Positions 7,515-17,208 of a stretch of DNA of 64,000 bases are shown one piece after another (position 1 is the first letter of the stretch; each line of letters starts with the position of its first letter). Under the pieces are notes generated by a model, which worked only from the letters and a program-made list of their open reading frames with translations, was not told the origin of the DNA and ran no database searches. The translations under genes were made by a program, and so were the position numbers. This stretch comes from Sulfuricurvum sp. IAE1 (GTDB lineage: Bacteria > Campylobacterota > Campylobacteria > Campylobacterales > Sulfurimonadaceae): assembly GCF_004347735.1 (NCBI RefSeq), contig NZ_SLTI01000023.1, positions 62,001-126,000 of the forward strand, written 5' to 3'.

Positions 7515-8660
7515 TTAGATGATCTCCTTCACTTTATTAACGATCTCGTACGGAGAAATCGCCCGTCCGTTAACTTTGTACAAACCGTGGATATCAAGAC
7601 GGCTTGAAACACGCTCTACTTCTTCGGTGTATTGGCGGATGTTGAGTTCAACACACAATACGTTTTTCACTTTGTCGGTGAAATGTCTGATCCGTTTTGC
7701 CGGGCTTGGCCACAACGTGATCGGGCGGAAAAGACCGGCTTTGATACCTGCTGCGCGGAGGTGACGGATCGCCTCTTTAGCCGCGAGTGAAACCGAACCG
7801 TACGCGATGATCAATACGTCGTTTTCTTCAAGATCGTCACACATGAACTCTTCATTGTACTCAAGTTCGTCGGTGTGCATCATGACTTTGTCTTCAAGGC
7901 GCTGGATCAGTTTGCGGCAGGTTTCGATCTCTTCGGTCGGAAACCCTTTCGCATCGTGGTGGAGACCCGTGAAGTGGTAACGATACCCCTGGAACATCGG
8001 GTTAAGTACCGCAGGCTCATCCGGACCTACACCGTAAGGGCGGTAATCTTCAGGTGCCCCGGTGAATTTTTTACGCGGAACAATCCCTTTTTTGACCTCT
8101 TCGACCGTCGGAATCATCGCTTTACCGTGCATGTGTCCGATAGTCTCGTCCAAGAGAACGAATACCGGCTGCATGAAACGGTCTGCGAGGTTGAACGCAC
8201 GAACCGTCTCAGTATAACACTCCGCGAGGTTACCCGCACAAAGGGTGATTGAACGATAGTCACCGTGTGAAGGGTTTTTCGCCTGGCGAACGTCCCCCTG
8301 GGATACACGGGTCGGCAGACCGGTTGAAGGACCGCCACGCATTACGTTAACAACGACCAACGGAACTTCCGCCATTTGCGCAAGTCCGAGGTTTTCCGCT
8401 TTCAAAGAGATACCGGGACCTGAAGTAGCGGTCATAGTTCTGTGACCGGCCATACCTGCACCTACCGCACAGGCAACACCGGCGATTTCGTCTTCCATTT
8501 GAATCGCGACACCGCCGACTGCCGGAAGCAGATCAGAGATGGTGTGCATAACTTCGGATGACGGTGTAATCGGATACCCTCCGAAAAACATACATCCCGC
8601 ATCTACCGCTGCTTCAGCCGCCAAATCGTTTCCGGTTGAAATTACTTCTCTCAATTCCAT
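7515..8660 (-). CDS. oorA: 2-oxoglutarate:acceptor oxidoreductase, alpha subunit
   Basis: Alpha subunit (381 aa) with the pyrimidine-binding half of the TPP site. Motifs: GGYPITPSSEVMH near residue 30, IQMEDEIAGVACAVGAGMAG, TSGPGISLKAENLGLAQMAE, and RGGPSTGLPTRVSQGD. The second half (from about residue 260) is the Rossmann-like domain II that ends in VKEII. It catalyses carboxylation of succinyl-CoA in the reductive cycle, or the reverse oxidation. It lies between oorD (12-base gap) and oorB (1-base gap). Confidence 0.96.
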   Translation of the reverse strand: MELREVISTGNDLAAEAAVDAGCMFFGGYPITPSSEVMHTISDLLPAVGGVAIQMEDEIAGVACAVGAGMAGHRTMTATSGPGISLKAENLGLAQMAEVPLVVVNVMRGGPSTGLPTRVSQGDVRQAKNPSHGDYRSITLCAGNLAECYTETVRAFNLADRFMQPVFVLLDETIGHMHGKAMIPTVEEVKKGIVPRKKFTGAPEDYRPYGVGPDEPAVLNPMFQGYRYHFTGLHHDAKGFPTEEIETCRKLIQRLEDKVMMHTDELEYNEEFMCDDLEENDVLIIAYGSVSLAAKEAIRHLRAAGIKAGLFRPITLWPSPAKRIRHFTDKVKNVLCVELNIRQYTEEVERVSSRLDIHGLYKVNGRAISPYEIVNKVKEII

Positions 8661-8672
8661 ATGTTTCCCCCT

Positions 8673-8990
8673 TTAAGCGCTAAGCTTCATGTATTTGTTT
8701 TTCTTGATAGCTTCAGCTCTCTCTTTTGCCTGATCCGAAAGTTTTGCAAACTTGTACTCGGATTTATCCGCTACGAAGATAGCAAAGTCAGGGCAATTCA
8801 ATTCGCAGTCGTTACATCCGATACAGGCATCCGCCGCTACGATCTCAATCATTGCTCCCAATGTCGACGTAGGTTCGAGTCTCATTGCCAAAACCCCTGC
8901 CGGACAAACCGATACACAGATATCACACGCTTTACATCGTGCTTCATCGACCCACACCGGAGTGTTTTCTGGCGCTTTAATTATTGACAT
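8673..8990 (-). CDS. oorD: 2-oxoglutarate:acceptor oxidoreductase, delta (ferredoxin-like) subunit
   Basis: A 105-residue 2x[4Fe-4S] ferredoxin-type subunit. The two cluster motifs are CKACDICVSVCP and CIGCNDCELNCP; the last Cys of each serves the other cluster. It passes electrons between the external carrier (ferredoxin or flavodoxin) and the OorAB active site. The C-terminal 35 residues are Lys/Glu-rich. It is the first gene of the oor set, 23 bases after the small HMA gene, with AAGGAGAAGG just before its ATG. Confidence 0.95.
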   Translation of the reverse strand: MSIIKAPENTPVWVDEARCKACDICVSVCPAGVLAMRLEPTSTLGAMIEIVAADACIGCNDCELNCPDFAIFVADKSEYKFAKLSDQAKERAEAIKKNKYMKLSA

Positions 8991-9013
8991 TCCTTCTCCT
9001 TGATTGAGTTAAA

Positions 9014-9295
9014 CTAATTTATCTTACCGACGGCACACGAAACAAAGCTTTTCGCTTTGAGAATCGTGTCTTCCGTAAATCCTCTTGCCTCATGGGACAG
9101 AGGATAGCCGAGGCTTCTTAATATTGCCTTAAAATGTGCTAATTGCGCCTCGTCAGCGATGTCGGCTGTTACTTTGCGAGGCTCGCACGAAAGGTCGACT
9201 TCGACCCCAATGAATCCGGCTTCTTCGAGTGCTTTCGTAATCGTGTTGGCGCAGCCGCCGCAACGAATATTGGCTACCTCGAAGACCTGTTTCAT
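9014..9295 (-). CDS. Heavy-metal-associated (HMA) domain protein inside the carbon-fixation operon
   Basis: A 93-residue cytosolic protein with one ferredoxin-like HMA fold in residues 1-70. The metal motif is IRCGGCANTI (Cys12, Cys15), close to the CxxC of copper chaperones but with GGC in place of the usual MxCxxC lead-in. The C-terminal 25 residues (ILKAKSFVSCAVGKIN) include one further Cys. It lies 2 bases after sucD and 23 before oorD, so it is transcribed with them. The position suggests a role in metal or iron-sulfur supply to OOR rather than metal resistance, but this is inference. Confidence 0.8.
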   Translation of the reverse strand: MKQVFEVANIRCGGCANTITKALEEAGFIGVEVDLSCEPRKVTADIADEAQLAHFKAILRSLGYPLSHEARGFTEDTILKAKSFVSCAVGKIN

Positions 9296-9297
9296 CG

Positions 9298-10170
9298 TTA
9301 CTTCCCCATTACTTCCGCAACGGCTTTGCCGATGTCGGCCGGAGAGACGACGACTTTGACGCCTGCGGCTTCGAGGGCTGCCATTTTTTCCTGCGCCGTA
9401 CCGGCACTTCCGGAGATGATTGCTCCGGCGTGCCCCATACGTTTGCCTTTAGGAGCCGTCTGGCCCGCGATGAACGCGACGACAGGCTTGGTGATGTGCT
9501 GTTTGATGAACTCAGCCGCCTGGATTTCCAGGTCTCCGCCGATTTCGCCGATCATGACGATCGCTTTGGTCTCGGGATCGGCTTCGAACATCGGAAGAAG
9601 CTGTTTGTAGCTAAGACCGATAATCGGGTCTCCGCCGATACCGACTGCAGTCGTGATACCGAATCCCTCTTTGACAACCTGGTTGGCCGACTCATACGTC
9701 AACGTACCTGATTTGGAGATCAGACCGACGTTCCCTTTTTTGAAGATGAAGCCCGGCATAATCCCGATTTTGCACTCGTCGGCTGTGATGATACCCGGGC
9801 AGTTGGGCCCGATGGTCATCATGTTTTTCTTCACGGCGTACGCTTTAGCGTACATCATGTCTTTAACGGGTGCCCCTTCGGTGATGATGACGGCCAATTC
9901 GATTCCGGCATCGGCGGCTTCCATGACCGCATCGGCGACGAAAGCGGGCGGAACGAAGATCATCGAAACGGTTGCGCCGGTGGCGCGGACAGCTTCGTCA
10001 ACGGTATTGAAAACCGGCTGACCGAGGTGGTGCTGGCCCCCTTTGCCCGGAGTGACCCCACCGACGATTTTGGTTCCGTAGGCCATACACTGCTCGGCGT
10101 GGAAGCTTCCTTCCTTACCGGTGAAACCCTGTACGATTACTTTTGTATCTTTATTGACCAAAATTGACAT
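9298..10170 (-). CDS. sucD: Succinyl-CoA synthetase, alpha subunit
   Basis: A 290-residue ADP-forming alpha subunit. The CoA-binding Rossmann part has [15 protein letters not shown] and GVTPGKGG. The phosphorylated active-site histidine lies in [13 protein letters not shown] near residue 245. In the reductive cycle it activates succinate to succinyl-CoA, the substrate of the OOR encoded just downstream. It begins 3 bases after sucC, as usual for this pair. Confidence 0.97.
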   Translation of the reverse strand: MSILVNKDTKVIVQGFTGKEGSFHAEQCMAYGTKIVGGVTPGKGGQHHLGQPVFNTVDEAVRATGATVSMIFVPPAFVADAVMEAADAGIELAVIITEGAPVKDMMYAKAYAVKKNMMTIGPNCPGIITADECKIGIMPGFIFKKGNVGLISKSGTLTYESANQVVKEGFGITTAVGIGGDPIIGLSYKQLLPMFEADPETKAIVMIGEIGGDLEIQAAEFIKQHITKPVVAFIAGQTAPKGKRMGHAGAIISGSAGTAQEKMAALEAAGVKVVVSPADIGKAVAEVMGK

Positions 10171-10173
10171 AAA

Positions 10174-11343
10174 TTAAGCTCCTTTCGCTGCTGCTACGGC
10201 TTTACGCGCACCGTCGGCAAGGTCCGTTGCCGCGACGATGTTCGAGATTCCGGCGTTGTTGAGAATATCGGCTGCCTCTTCGGCGTTGGTTCCGTCCAGA
10301 CGGACGATGACCGGTACGTCGACCTTGGTCAGCTTGGTCGCTTCGAGGATACCGTTCGCGACACGGTCACAACGGACAATACCGCCGAAGATGTTGACGA
10401 AAATCGCTTTGACGTTCGGGTCTTTGAGGATGATCTCAAAGCCTTTGGCAACCGTCTCGGCAGACGCTCCGCCGCCCACGTCGAGGAAGTTGGCAGGTTT
10501 GCCGCCCTCGTAGTTGATCGTATCCATCGTACCCATCGCAAGACCGGCACCGTTAACCATACATCCGACGTCGCCGTCGAGTTTGATGTAGCTCAGGCCG
10601 TATTTGCCTGCTTCGATCTCGGTCGGCTCTTCTTCGGAGAGGTCACGCATTTCGTTAACCTGGCTCTGGCGGTAGAGGGCATTGTTGTCAAAGCCCATTT
10701 TCGCATCCAGCGCGAGGAAGCGCCCGTCACCCGTTTTGATCAGCGGGTTGATCTCGATCATCTCCGCATCGTGGTCCATGTACACTTTGTACAGGGCGGA
10801 TGCAAATTTGATGAACGTATTGATCTCTTCAACCGGCAGCCCAAGCCCGAACGCCAGTTTGCGTCCGTGAAAGCTTTGGAAACCCGTCAACGGATCGATA
10901 GCTACTTTGATGATTTTCTCGGGAGATTTGTGAGCAACCTCTTCGATCTCCATACCGCCCTCGGTCGAAGCCATCATGATCGGCATTTCCGACGCACGGT
11001 CTAGTACCATACCGAGGTAGTACTCTTTTTTGATGTCCGCACCCTCTTCGATGTAGACTTTCTGAACCAACTTCCCCTCAGGACCCGTTTGGTGGGTCAC
11101 AAGAGTCATCCCGAGGATCTGGCTGGCCAGATCACGCACTTCGGATGTCGACTTTGCCAGCTTGACACCGCCGCCGAGACCGCGTCCGCCGGCATGGATC
11201 TGCGCTTTGACAACCCAAATGTTGCCGCCCAGTTCCTGGGCCGCTTTGACCGCTTCATCCGGTGTGAAAGCGATGTGCCCGCGCGGGGTGGGCACGTTGT
11301 ATTTTTTGAATAGTTCTTTTGCCTGATATTCGTGAATATTCAT
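10174..11343 (-). CDS. sucC: Succinyl-CoA synthetase, beta subunit
   Basis: A 389-residue beta subunit with an N-terminal ATP-grasp domain ([38 protein letters not shown]) and a C-terminal CoA-ligase domain ([33 protein letters not shown]). It forms the heterotetramer or dimer with SucD and binds the nucleotide. It follows fumC by 20 bases. A ribosome site with AGGAGG sits before the ATG. Nucleotide preference (ATP or GTP) cannot be told reliably from inspection. Confidence 0.97.
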   Translation of the reverse strand: MNIHEYQAKELFKKYNVPTPRGHIAFTPDEAVKAAQELGGNIWVVKAQIHAGGRGLGGGVKLAKSTSEVRDLASQILGMTLVTHQTGPEGKLVQKVYIEEGADIKKEYYLGMVLDRASEMPIMMASTEGGMEIEEVAHKSPEKIIKVAIDPLTGFQSFHGRKLAFGLGLPVEEINTFIKFASALYKVYMDHDAEMIEINPLIKTGDGRFLALDAKMGFDNNALYRQSQVNEMRDLSEEEPTEIEAGKYGLSYIKLDGDVGCMVNGAGLAMGTMDTINYEGGKPANFLDVGGGASAETVAKGFEIILKDPNVKAIFVNIFGGIVRCDRVANGILEATKLTKVDVPVIVRLDGTNAEEAADILNNAGISNIVAATDLADGARKAVAAAKGA

Positions 11344-11363
11344 CCGATTCCTCCTGTTTAGAT

Positions 11364-12755
11364 TTACGCTATTGGTTTTGTCATCTCTTCGGGGACGACG
11401 TATTTATCAAACTCTTCCGCCGTGAGAAGGCCGAGTTTTATCGCCGTCTCTTTGAGCGTGGAATTTTCTTTGTGGGCCGTTTTGGCGATTTTCGCCGCAT
11501 TTTCGTACCCGATGTACGGGTTGAGCGCCGTGACGAGCATCAGCGAGTTGTTCAGATACGCATCGATCTGCTCACGTACCGGCTCGATGCCGATCGCGCA
11601 GTTGTCGTTGAACGACACGATCGAATCGGCCAGAAGGCGTACCGACTGCAAAAAGTTGTACGCGATGACCGGTTTGAATACGTTTAGTTCGAAATTCCCC
11701 TGGCTGGCGGCGAAACCGATGCACGCATCGTTCCCCATCACCTGGCAGGCGACCATCGTAACCGCTTCGCTTTGAGTCGGGTTTACTTTACCCGGCATGA
11801 TCGACGAACCCGGCTCGTTCTCGGGAATCGTGATCTCCCCGATGCCGCAGCGCGGACCCGAAGCGAGCCAGCGTACGTCGTTAGCGATTTTCATCATATC
11901 CGCCGCGAGCGCTTTGAGAGCACCGTGGGCATAAACCAGCGCATCGTGGCTGGTGAGGGCGTGGAATTTGTTCGGAGCCGTAACAAATTTATGTCCCGTG
12001 AGTTCGGTCAGTTTCGCCGCAACGCGTGTCCCGAGTTCGGGATGGGCGTTGAGTCCCGTACCGACCGCCGTACCGCCGAGGGCAAGTTCGCGGACCGATT
12101 CGAGAGAGTCCTTGGCCATTTTTTCGCATTTGTTGAGCATTTCAACCCAGCCGCTGATTTCCTGACCCAGTGTCAACGGGGTCGCGTCCTGTAGATGCGT
12201 GCGCCCGATCTTGACGATGTCGTTGAACGCCTCTGATTTGGCGATAAGCGTTTTACGCAGATGATCGATCGCCGGCAGCAGGCGCGTCTCGACCGCGATG
12301 ACCGCCGCTACGTGCAGCGCCGTCGGATAGGTATCGTTCGAACTTTGTGACTTGTTGACGTCGTCGTTTGGGTGAACCAGTTTCTGGGTACGGAAATCGC
12401 CGCCGAGAATCTCGGTCGCACGTGCCGCCAGAACTTCATTGTTGTTCATGTTCGACTGCGTACCCGATCCCGTCTGCCATACCACAAGAGGATAATGAGC
12501 GTCGAGTTTTCCCGCAAGCATTTCATCGGCCGCCTGAGCAATCGCATCGGCTTTTTCTTTCGAAAGCATCCCGAGATCGCAGTTAACAAGGGCAACCGCT
12601 TTCTTCAAAAACGAAAAGGCCCGGGTAATCTCGTAGGGCATTTTCTCTTCGCCGATCTGGAAATTTTCGAGCGAACGCTGTGTCTGCGCTCCCCAGTAAG
12701 TGTCGTTCGGTACGCGAACTTCACCCATCGTATCTTTTTCGATGCGAAAACTCAT
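11364..12755 (-). CDS. fumC: Class II fumarate hydratase
   Basis: A 463-residue fumarase of the FumC/argininosuccinate-lyase superfamily. It hydrates fumarate to malate, or dehydrates malate in the reductive direction. The signature [13 protein letters not shown] lies near residue 315, with [15 protein letters not shown] near 100 and [16 protein letters not shown] near 185. No Fe-S cluster is needed, in contrast to class I fumarases. The start codon overlaps the mdh stop (both at 12755), so translation is coupled. Confidence 0.97.
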   Translation of the reverse strand: MSFRIEKDTMGEVRVPNDTYWGAQTQRSLENFQIGEEKMPYEITRAFSFLKKAVALVNCDLGMLSKEKADAIAQAADEMLAGKLDAHYPLVVWQTGSGTQSNMNNNEVLAARATEILGGDFRTQKLVHPNDDVNKSQSSNDTYPTALHVAAVIAVETRLLPAIDHLRKTLIAKSEAFNDIVKIGRTHLQDATPLTLGQEISGWVEMLNKCEKMAKDSLESVRELALGGTAVGTGLNAHPELGTRVAAKLTELTGHKFVTAPNKFHALTSHDALVYAHGALKALAADMMKIANDVRWLASGPRCGIGEITIPENEPGSSIMPGKVNPTQSEAVTMVACQVMGNDACIGFAASQGNFELNVFKPVIAYNFLQSVRLLADSIVSFNDNCAIGIEPVREQIDAYLNNSLMLVTALNPYIGYENAAKIAKTAHKENSTLKETAIKLGLLTAEEFDKYVVPEEMTKPIA

Positions 12756-13714
12756 TATTTGGCTCCTTCAAAAAATTTATTGGCATTGAGCGTGTCGATC
12801 AGCGACTGTACCGATGCGCACGAACGGGCGAACATCTCTTTTTCCGCATCGTTGAGAGTCACTTCGATGATCTTTTCCGCACCGTTGGCCCCGAGCATTA
12901 CGGGAACGCCGCTGACGACGTCGTGATAGCCGTATTCGCCTTCAAGGTAAACCGCACACGGATGGATCTGCTTGGTATCTTTAAGAATCGCCTCGACCAT
13001 GATAGCGGTCGCTTTTGCCGGCGCATAGTATGCCGATCCCGTCTGTAGAAGGGCTACGATCTCCGCACCCCCTTTACGGGTGCGCTGAACGATCTCCTCG
13101 ATCTCCTCTTTGCTCAGAACGTCCGAGAGGGGCACGCCCGCAACCGTCGAATAACGGGGAAGCGGAACCATGTCGTCCCCGTGACCGCCCATGACCGACG
13201 CACGGATCTGTCCGCCGCCGTATCCGAGTTTCTCATGGATAAATGCCGCCATACGGGCGCTGTCGAGTACACCCGCCATACCAATGACGCGGTTACGGTC
13301 GAAGCCGCTGTCTTTGAGGGCGACGTAGGTCATCGCATCCAGCGGGTTGGAAACCATGATTACGATGGCGTTCGGAGAATATTTGGCGACCCCTTCGATC
13401 ACTTCGCGGGTCACTTTGGCGTTGATCATCAGAAGATCGTCGCGGCTCATCCCCGGAAGACGGGGACTGCCCGCCGTAATGACAACGACGTCGCAGTCGG
13501 TCAGATCGGCCATCGACTCGGCGACACTGACTACCGAGTGGCTGCGGACCGCAGCGGCGGCCTGGGACATGTCCAGAGCCTTCCCTTTCGCGATTTCAAT
13601 TTTGTTGTCACGCAAGATGATCTCGTGGCAAGAGCCGAGCATAGCGAGCGAATAAGCGATGGTGGAACCGACGTTACCCGCTCCTACGATTCCGACACGT
13701 TTACCTTTTACCAT
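12755..13714 (-). CDS. mdh: Malate dehydrogenase (LDH-like type)
   Basis: A 319-residue NAD(H)-dependent malate dehydrogenase interconverting oxaloacetate and malate. It has the Rossmann [14 protein letters not shown] at the N terminus and the mobile loop [13 protein letters not shown], whose arginine is expected for dicarboxylate specificity rather than lactate. The catalytic region includes GVLDSARM and the proton-relay histidine in [10 protein letters not shown]. It is the first gene of the nine-gene operon running to oorC. AAGGAG precedes the ATG. A 21-bp inverted repeat lies at its predicted promoter. Confidence 0.95.
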   Translation of the reverse strand: MVKGKRVGIVGAGNVGSTIAYSLAMLGSCHEIILRDNKIEIAKGKALDMSQAAAAVRSHSVVSVAESMADLTDCDVVVITAGSPRLPGMSRDDLLMINAKVTREVIEGVAKYSPNAIVIMVSNPLDAMTYVALKDSGFDRNRVIGMAGVLDSARMAAFIHEKLGYGGGQIRASVMGGHGDDMVPLPRYSTVAGVPLSDVLSKEEIEEIVQRTRKGGAEIVALLQTGSAYYAPAKATAIMVEAILKDTKQIHPCAVYLEGEYGYHDVVSGVPVMLGANGAEKIIEVTLNDAEKEMFARSCASVQSLIDTLNANKFFEGAK

Positions 13715-13756
13715 AATAGTACTCCTTGTGTCATATCAGCATCGTTCCGGTTCCAC

Positions 13757-13791
13757 AATATACTCATCACTACTTTCGACTGTCGAAAGTA
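13757..13791 (-). promoter_or_regulatory. Predicted promoter and operator of the mdh-fumC-suc-oor operon
   Basis: A perfect inverted repeat spans 13771-13791: half-sites TACTTTCGAC and GTCGAAAGTA around a single central base. Reading on the minus strand, a TATATT (13757-13762) lies downstream as a plausible -10, which puts the -35 contacts inside the repeat. That arrangement suits a dimeric repressor or activator. The binding protein is unknown. Confidence 0.55.
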
Positions 13792-13865
13792 CTCGGAAGC
13801 ATACCGGTCAAGGGAACAATGAAAGACGTTTTATCGTCTTTTATCTAAAGAGAACTCTCTCCCCA

Positions 13866-13896
13866 GATAAAAAACGATTCCCGGCAAAAGCCGGAA
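13866..13896 (-). terminator. Intrinsic terminator downstream of icd
   Basis: On the minus strand a stem CCGGC-TTTT-GCCGG (with one bulged G if extended by TTCC/GGAA) is followed by TCGTTTTTTA. Two further hairpins flank it: CGGAGAG/CTCTCCG near 13912-13930, closer to icd, and AAAGACG/CGTCTTT at 13822-13841. This cluster separates icd from the mdh operon. Confidence 0.65.
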
Positions 13897-13967
13897 AATG
13901 CTATCGAATAAGCGGAGAGAACGCCTCTCCGTGAGCGCGGTTCCGAAATCTGCCCTCTGGCAGCAAA

Positions 13968-16142
13968 TCAGATCGCGTCGATGATAGCGTTGAGCGTTTT
14001 AGACGGACGCATTGCTGCTTCCGCTTTCGCATCGTTCGGGTGGAAGTAACCGCCGATATCCTGCGGTTTGCCGGATGCTGCCATCAGCTCTTCCATGATT
14101 TTTGCTTCGTTCGCTTCCAACGCGTCGGCTACCGGAGCGAATTTAGCCGCCAGTGCGGCGTTGTTGCTGTTGGCAAGCGCACGCGCCCAGTATTGCGCCA
14201 CGTAGAAGTGAGACGCTTTGTTGTCAGGCTCACCCGCTTTACGTCCCGGGGCTTTGTTGTTGTCCAGGTAAGCCTGGTTGGCAACGTCAAGAGCCGCAGT
14301 GACGGCAGCCAGTTCCGCATTCGGGTTTTTTTGCTCGATCATACGGAGTGATTCGGCCAACGCCAGGAACTCACCGAGTGAATCCCAACGGAGGTGCCCT
14401 TCTTTCAGGAACTGCTCTACGTGTTTCGGAGCCGATCCGCCCGCACCCGTTTCAAACAATCCGCCGCCTGCGAGCAATGGAACGATTGAAAGCATTTTAG
14501 CAGATGTTCCCAGCTCAAGGATCGGATACATGTCGGTCAGGTGGTCACGAAGAACGTTACCCGTTACCGCGATCGTGTTCAGACCTTTACGGATACGCTC
14601 ATTGGTGAAACGTGTTGCCGCCGTGATGTCGAGGATGTGAATCTCAAGACCTTCGGTGTTGAATTCCGGCATGTATTTTTTCACTTTGGCAATCATCTGT
14701 GCATCGTGTGCACGGTTTTCATCCAACCAGAATACAACCGGGATTTTCTCGATCTGGCCGCGTTCGAACGCAAGACGGATCCAGTCTTTGATCGGGATGT
14801 CTTTTGCACGGGACATACGCCAGATATCACCCGCTTCACACTCGAAGCTCATGAGCTCGGTGCCGTCAGCCGCAGTCACGGTTACTTTACCTGCTTCGGG
14901 GAGTTCGAACGTTGTCGGGTGCGAACCGTATTCTTCCGCTTTTTGAGCCATCAGACCGATATTTTGCATCGTACCCATGGTTGCGACATCGTACTGGCCG
15001 TTTTTAACACAGTCTGCGACCATCTCGGCGTGGAACATCGCATACGTTGAATCAGGGATAACCGCCAGCGTTTCAAGCGCCGCACCGGTACGATCCCACT
15101 GCTTACCGCCCTCACGGACGACAACCGGCATCGAAGCATCGATGATGACATCGTTCGGAGCGTTGAAGTTTGTCGTCCCTTTATCCGAGTCAACCATCGC
15201 GATTTTCGGAGCGTCTGAATCGACAACTGCCTGGAAAGCCGCTTTAATCTCCGCTTCGAGAGGGTGACCTTTGATTTTTTTCTCAAGGTCAGACATACCA
15301 AGGTTCGGATTGACGCCCACTTCTTTGAACGTAGAAGCGTATTTCGCGAATACGTCTTCAAAGAAGATCTCAAACGCGTGACCGAACATGATCGGGTCAG
15401 AGATTTTCATCATCGTCGCTTTAAGGTGCAGCGACCAGATGACACCTTTCTTTTTAGCCTCTTCGATAGACGCTTTATAGAACGCACGCAGTGCTTTGAC
15501 CGACATGAAGGTACCGTCAAGGACTTCGCCTTCCATAGCATCGATCGTTTTGAGCTCTTTACCGTTAAGGGCGATCGTTACTTTTTGGGCTTTGTCCATC
15601 GTAACCGATTTCTCGTTACCGTAGAAATCCCCTTTTCCACCCATGTGCATGACGGCCGCTTTAGAATTCTCAGAGTAAGCGCGCAATTTGTGCGGGTTTT
15701 TCTGAGCGAAGTTTTTAACCGCTTTCGCCGCACGACGATCCGAGTTACCTTCACGAAGAACCGGGTTAACCGCTGAACCAAGACATGTCGCGTATTTCGC
15801 CTGAATCTCTTTTTCGGCATCGTTCGCAGGGTTTTCAGGATAGTTGGGAATATCGTACCCCTGAGACTGAAGCTCGGCGATACAATCTTTGAGCTGTCCT
15901 ACTGATGCTGAAATATTCGGAAGCTTGATGATGTTACCTTCAGGCTTGACACAAAGCTCACCCAGTTTTGAAAGCTCGTCTTCAGCAAGACCCATTGCTG
16001 AAAGAACACGCCCAGCAAGTGAAATGTCACTCTGCTCCAGTTCAACGCCGCCCGCTGCACAAAATTTAGATGCAATCGGGAAGAATGAATAGGTTGCCAA
16101 AGCCGGGGCTTCATCGATTTTTGACCAAATGATTTTTGCCAT
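13968..16142 (-). CDS. icd: Monomeric NADP-dependent isocitrate dehydrogenase
   Basis: A 724-residue isocitrate dehydrogenase of the monomeric (IDH-II) class, about twice the size of the dimeric enzyme and unrelated in sequence outside the active site. It starts MAKIIWSKIDEAPALATYSF and has long-conserved segments such as MLSIVPLLAGGGLFETGAGG and NPNLGMSDLEKKIKGHPLE. In the reductive cycle it carboxylates the 2-oxoglutarate made by OOR. AGGAGAAC precedes the ATG. It is separated from mdh by a 253-base gap with hairpins, so it is a separate transcription unit in the same functional block. Confidence 0.96.
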   Translation of the reverse strand: MAKIIWSKIDEAPALATYSFFPIASKFCAAGGVELEQSDISLAGRVLSAMGLAEDELSKLGELCVKPEGNIIKLPNISASVGQLKDCIAELQSQGYDIPNYPENPANDAEKEIQAKYATCLGSAVNPVLREGNSDRRAAKAVKNFAQKNPHKLRAYSENSKAAVMHMGGKGDFYGNEKSVTMDKAQKVTIALNGKELKTIDAMEGEVLDGTFMSVKALRAFYKASIEEAKKKGVIWSLHLKATMMKISDPIMFGHAFEIFFEDVFAKYASTFKEVGVNPNLGMSDLEKKIKGHPLEAEIKAAFQAVVDSDAPKIAMVDSDKGTTNFNAPNDVIIDASMPVVVREGGKQWDRTGAALETLAVIPDSTYAMFHAEMVADCVKNGQYDVATMGTMQNIGLMAQKAEEYGSHPTTFELPEAGKVTVTAADGTELMSFECEAGDIWRMSRAKDIPIKDWIRLAFERGQIEKIPVVFWLDENRAHDAQMIAKVKKYMPEFNTEGLEIHILDITAATRFTNERIRKGLNTIAVTGNVLRDHLTDMYPILELGTSAKMLSIVPLLAGGGLFETGAGGSAPKHVEQFLKEGHLRWDSLGEFLALAESLRMIEQKNPNAELAAVTAALDVANQAYLDNNKAPGRKAGEPDNKASHFYVAQYWARALANSNNAALAAKFAPVADALEANEAKIMEELMAASGKPQDIGGYFHPNDAKAEAAMRPSKTLNAIIDAI

Positions 16143-16242
16143 CGGGTTCTCCTGTTTGTATTTTTATACGAGCATCATAACACTTACTGCGCGGATTTGA
16201 CGTTTTGTAACTCCCCCAAGGCCAAAAAGTTTAAAAAATGTT

Positions 16243-17208
16243 TCATTTTGTAGCATTTACTATGTTTTGCCTATGTGTAGAAAAGTAACTACTATAAACA
16301 TGCTCCCCGTCTTTGCCACGGACGAAATAGAGGTAATCCGTCTGTGCCGGACGCAGTGCTGCCTCGATTGCCTCACGTGATACGTTGCATACCGGGTACC
16401 GGGGGAGACCTTTGTTTTTATACGTATTATAGGGAGTTCTGTCAGTTCTGATTCTGCGTGCGGTTACTTTTTGGTGCGAAAATTCTCCGTAATTGAGCGT
16501 GCCGTCCATCTGCAAACGCATCCCTTTTTTTATCCGGTTATCAATAACGGAGCTCACATAAGGCATATCAGCCAAAGAAGAGGCTTCTTTTTGGATTACC
16601 GAGGCTTTTGTTACTATAGGTAACCATTTATCCCGCGAATATGCTATATTGTAATGCTCTGCCCATGCTTTCATCGTCTTTTCGGATTCGCCGAGCAGAT
16701 GAAGAATCAGCCGCTCCTCGTCGATTTCGTTCGGGATACTGTAGGTTTCAGGGACAAAATTTCCCTCTTTATAGGGGGCATGACGTTCATAAGCCTCGAT
16801 AAGCGCTTTTTTGTCCAGCGAGAGTTCCTCTGCGAGCTGGGAAAGGAAAATTTCGGTTGTCTCCCCCGGGATCAACGTAATCTGGCGCGTGGCGGCTTTA
16901 GCGGTCGTGAGACGGTGCAGATAGGTGATACGGCTCATTTTCTCCTCTTTAAGATCGATCCATCCCTGCTGGGGATGTCCGAGCAGTCGGAGGATAAACG
17001 CATCGAATTTATAGACGTTGACCCCCTCGTTTTGGAGGTGTGATATACTTTTAAATACGGAACCTTTCGGAATATAGACGATTTTGGGGGATGTGACAGT
17101 AGAGAACAGGTAGCTCATGAAAGACGCGATTATCACAAAAGTGATCCCCACTATCCACAAGAGAATTGTTCTTTTCTTCTTTACGCTCTTTTTTCTCGGC
17201 TTTTTCAC
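16243..17208 (-). CDS. mltG: Endolytic transglycosylase MltG (YceG-like)
   Basis: Inner-membrane lytic transglycosylase thought to cut nascent glycan strands and so set peptidoglycan chain length. I start it at a GTG (17208), giving 321 aa: a basic stretch (KKPRKKSVKKKR), one membrane segment (ILLWIVGITFVIIASF), a LysM-like region (IVYIPKGSVFKSISHL) and the YceG domain. The catalytic glutamate lies in ASVIQKEASS, followed by NRIKKGMRLQMDGTLNYG. The frame stays open further upstream, but that extension looks non-coding. The first 90 or so bases overlap, antisense, the start of the divergent AsmA-like gene. Confidence 0.85.
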   Translation of the reverse strand: MKKPRKKSVKKKRTILLWIVGITFVIIASFMSYLFSTVTSPKIVYIPKGSVFKSISHLQNEGVNVYKFDAFILRLLGHPQQGWIDLKEEKMSRITYLHRLTTAKAATRQITLIPGETTEIFLSQLAEELSLDKKALIEAYERHAPYKEGNFVPETYSIPNEIDEERLILHLLGESEKTMKAWAEHYNIAYSRDKWLPIVTKASVIQKEASSLADMPYVSSVIDNRIKKGMRLQMDGTLNYGEFSHQKVTARRIRTDRTPYNTYKNKGLPRYPVCNVSREAIEAALRPAQTDYLYFVRGKDGEHVYSSYFSTHRQNIVNATK

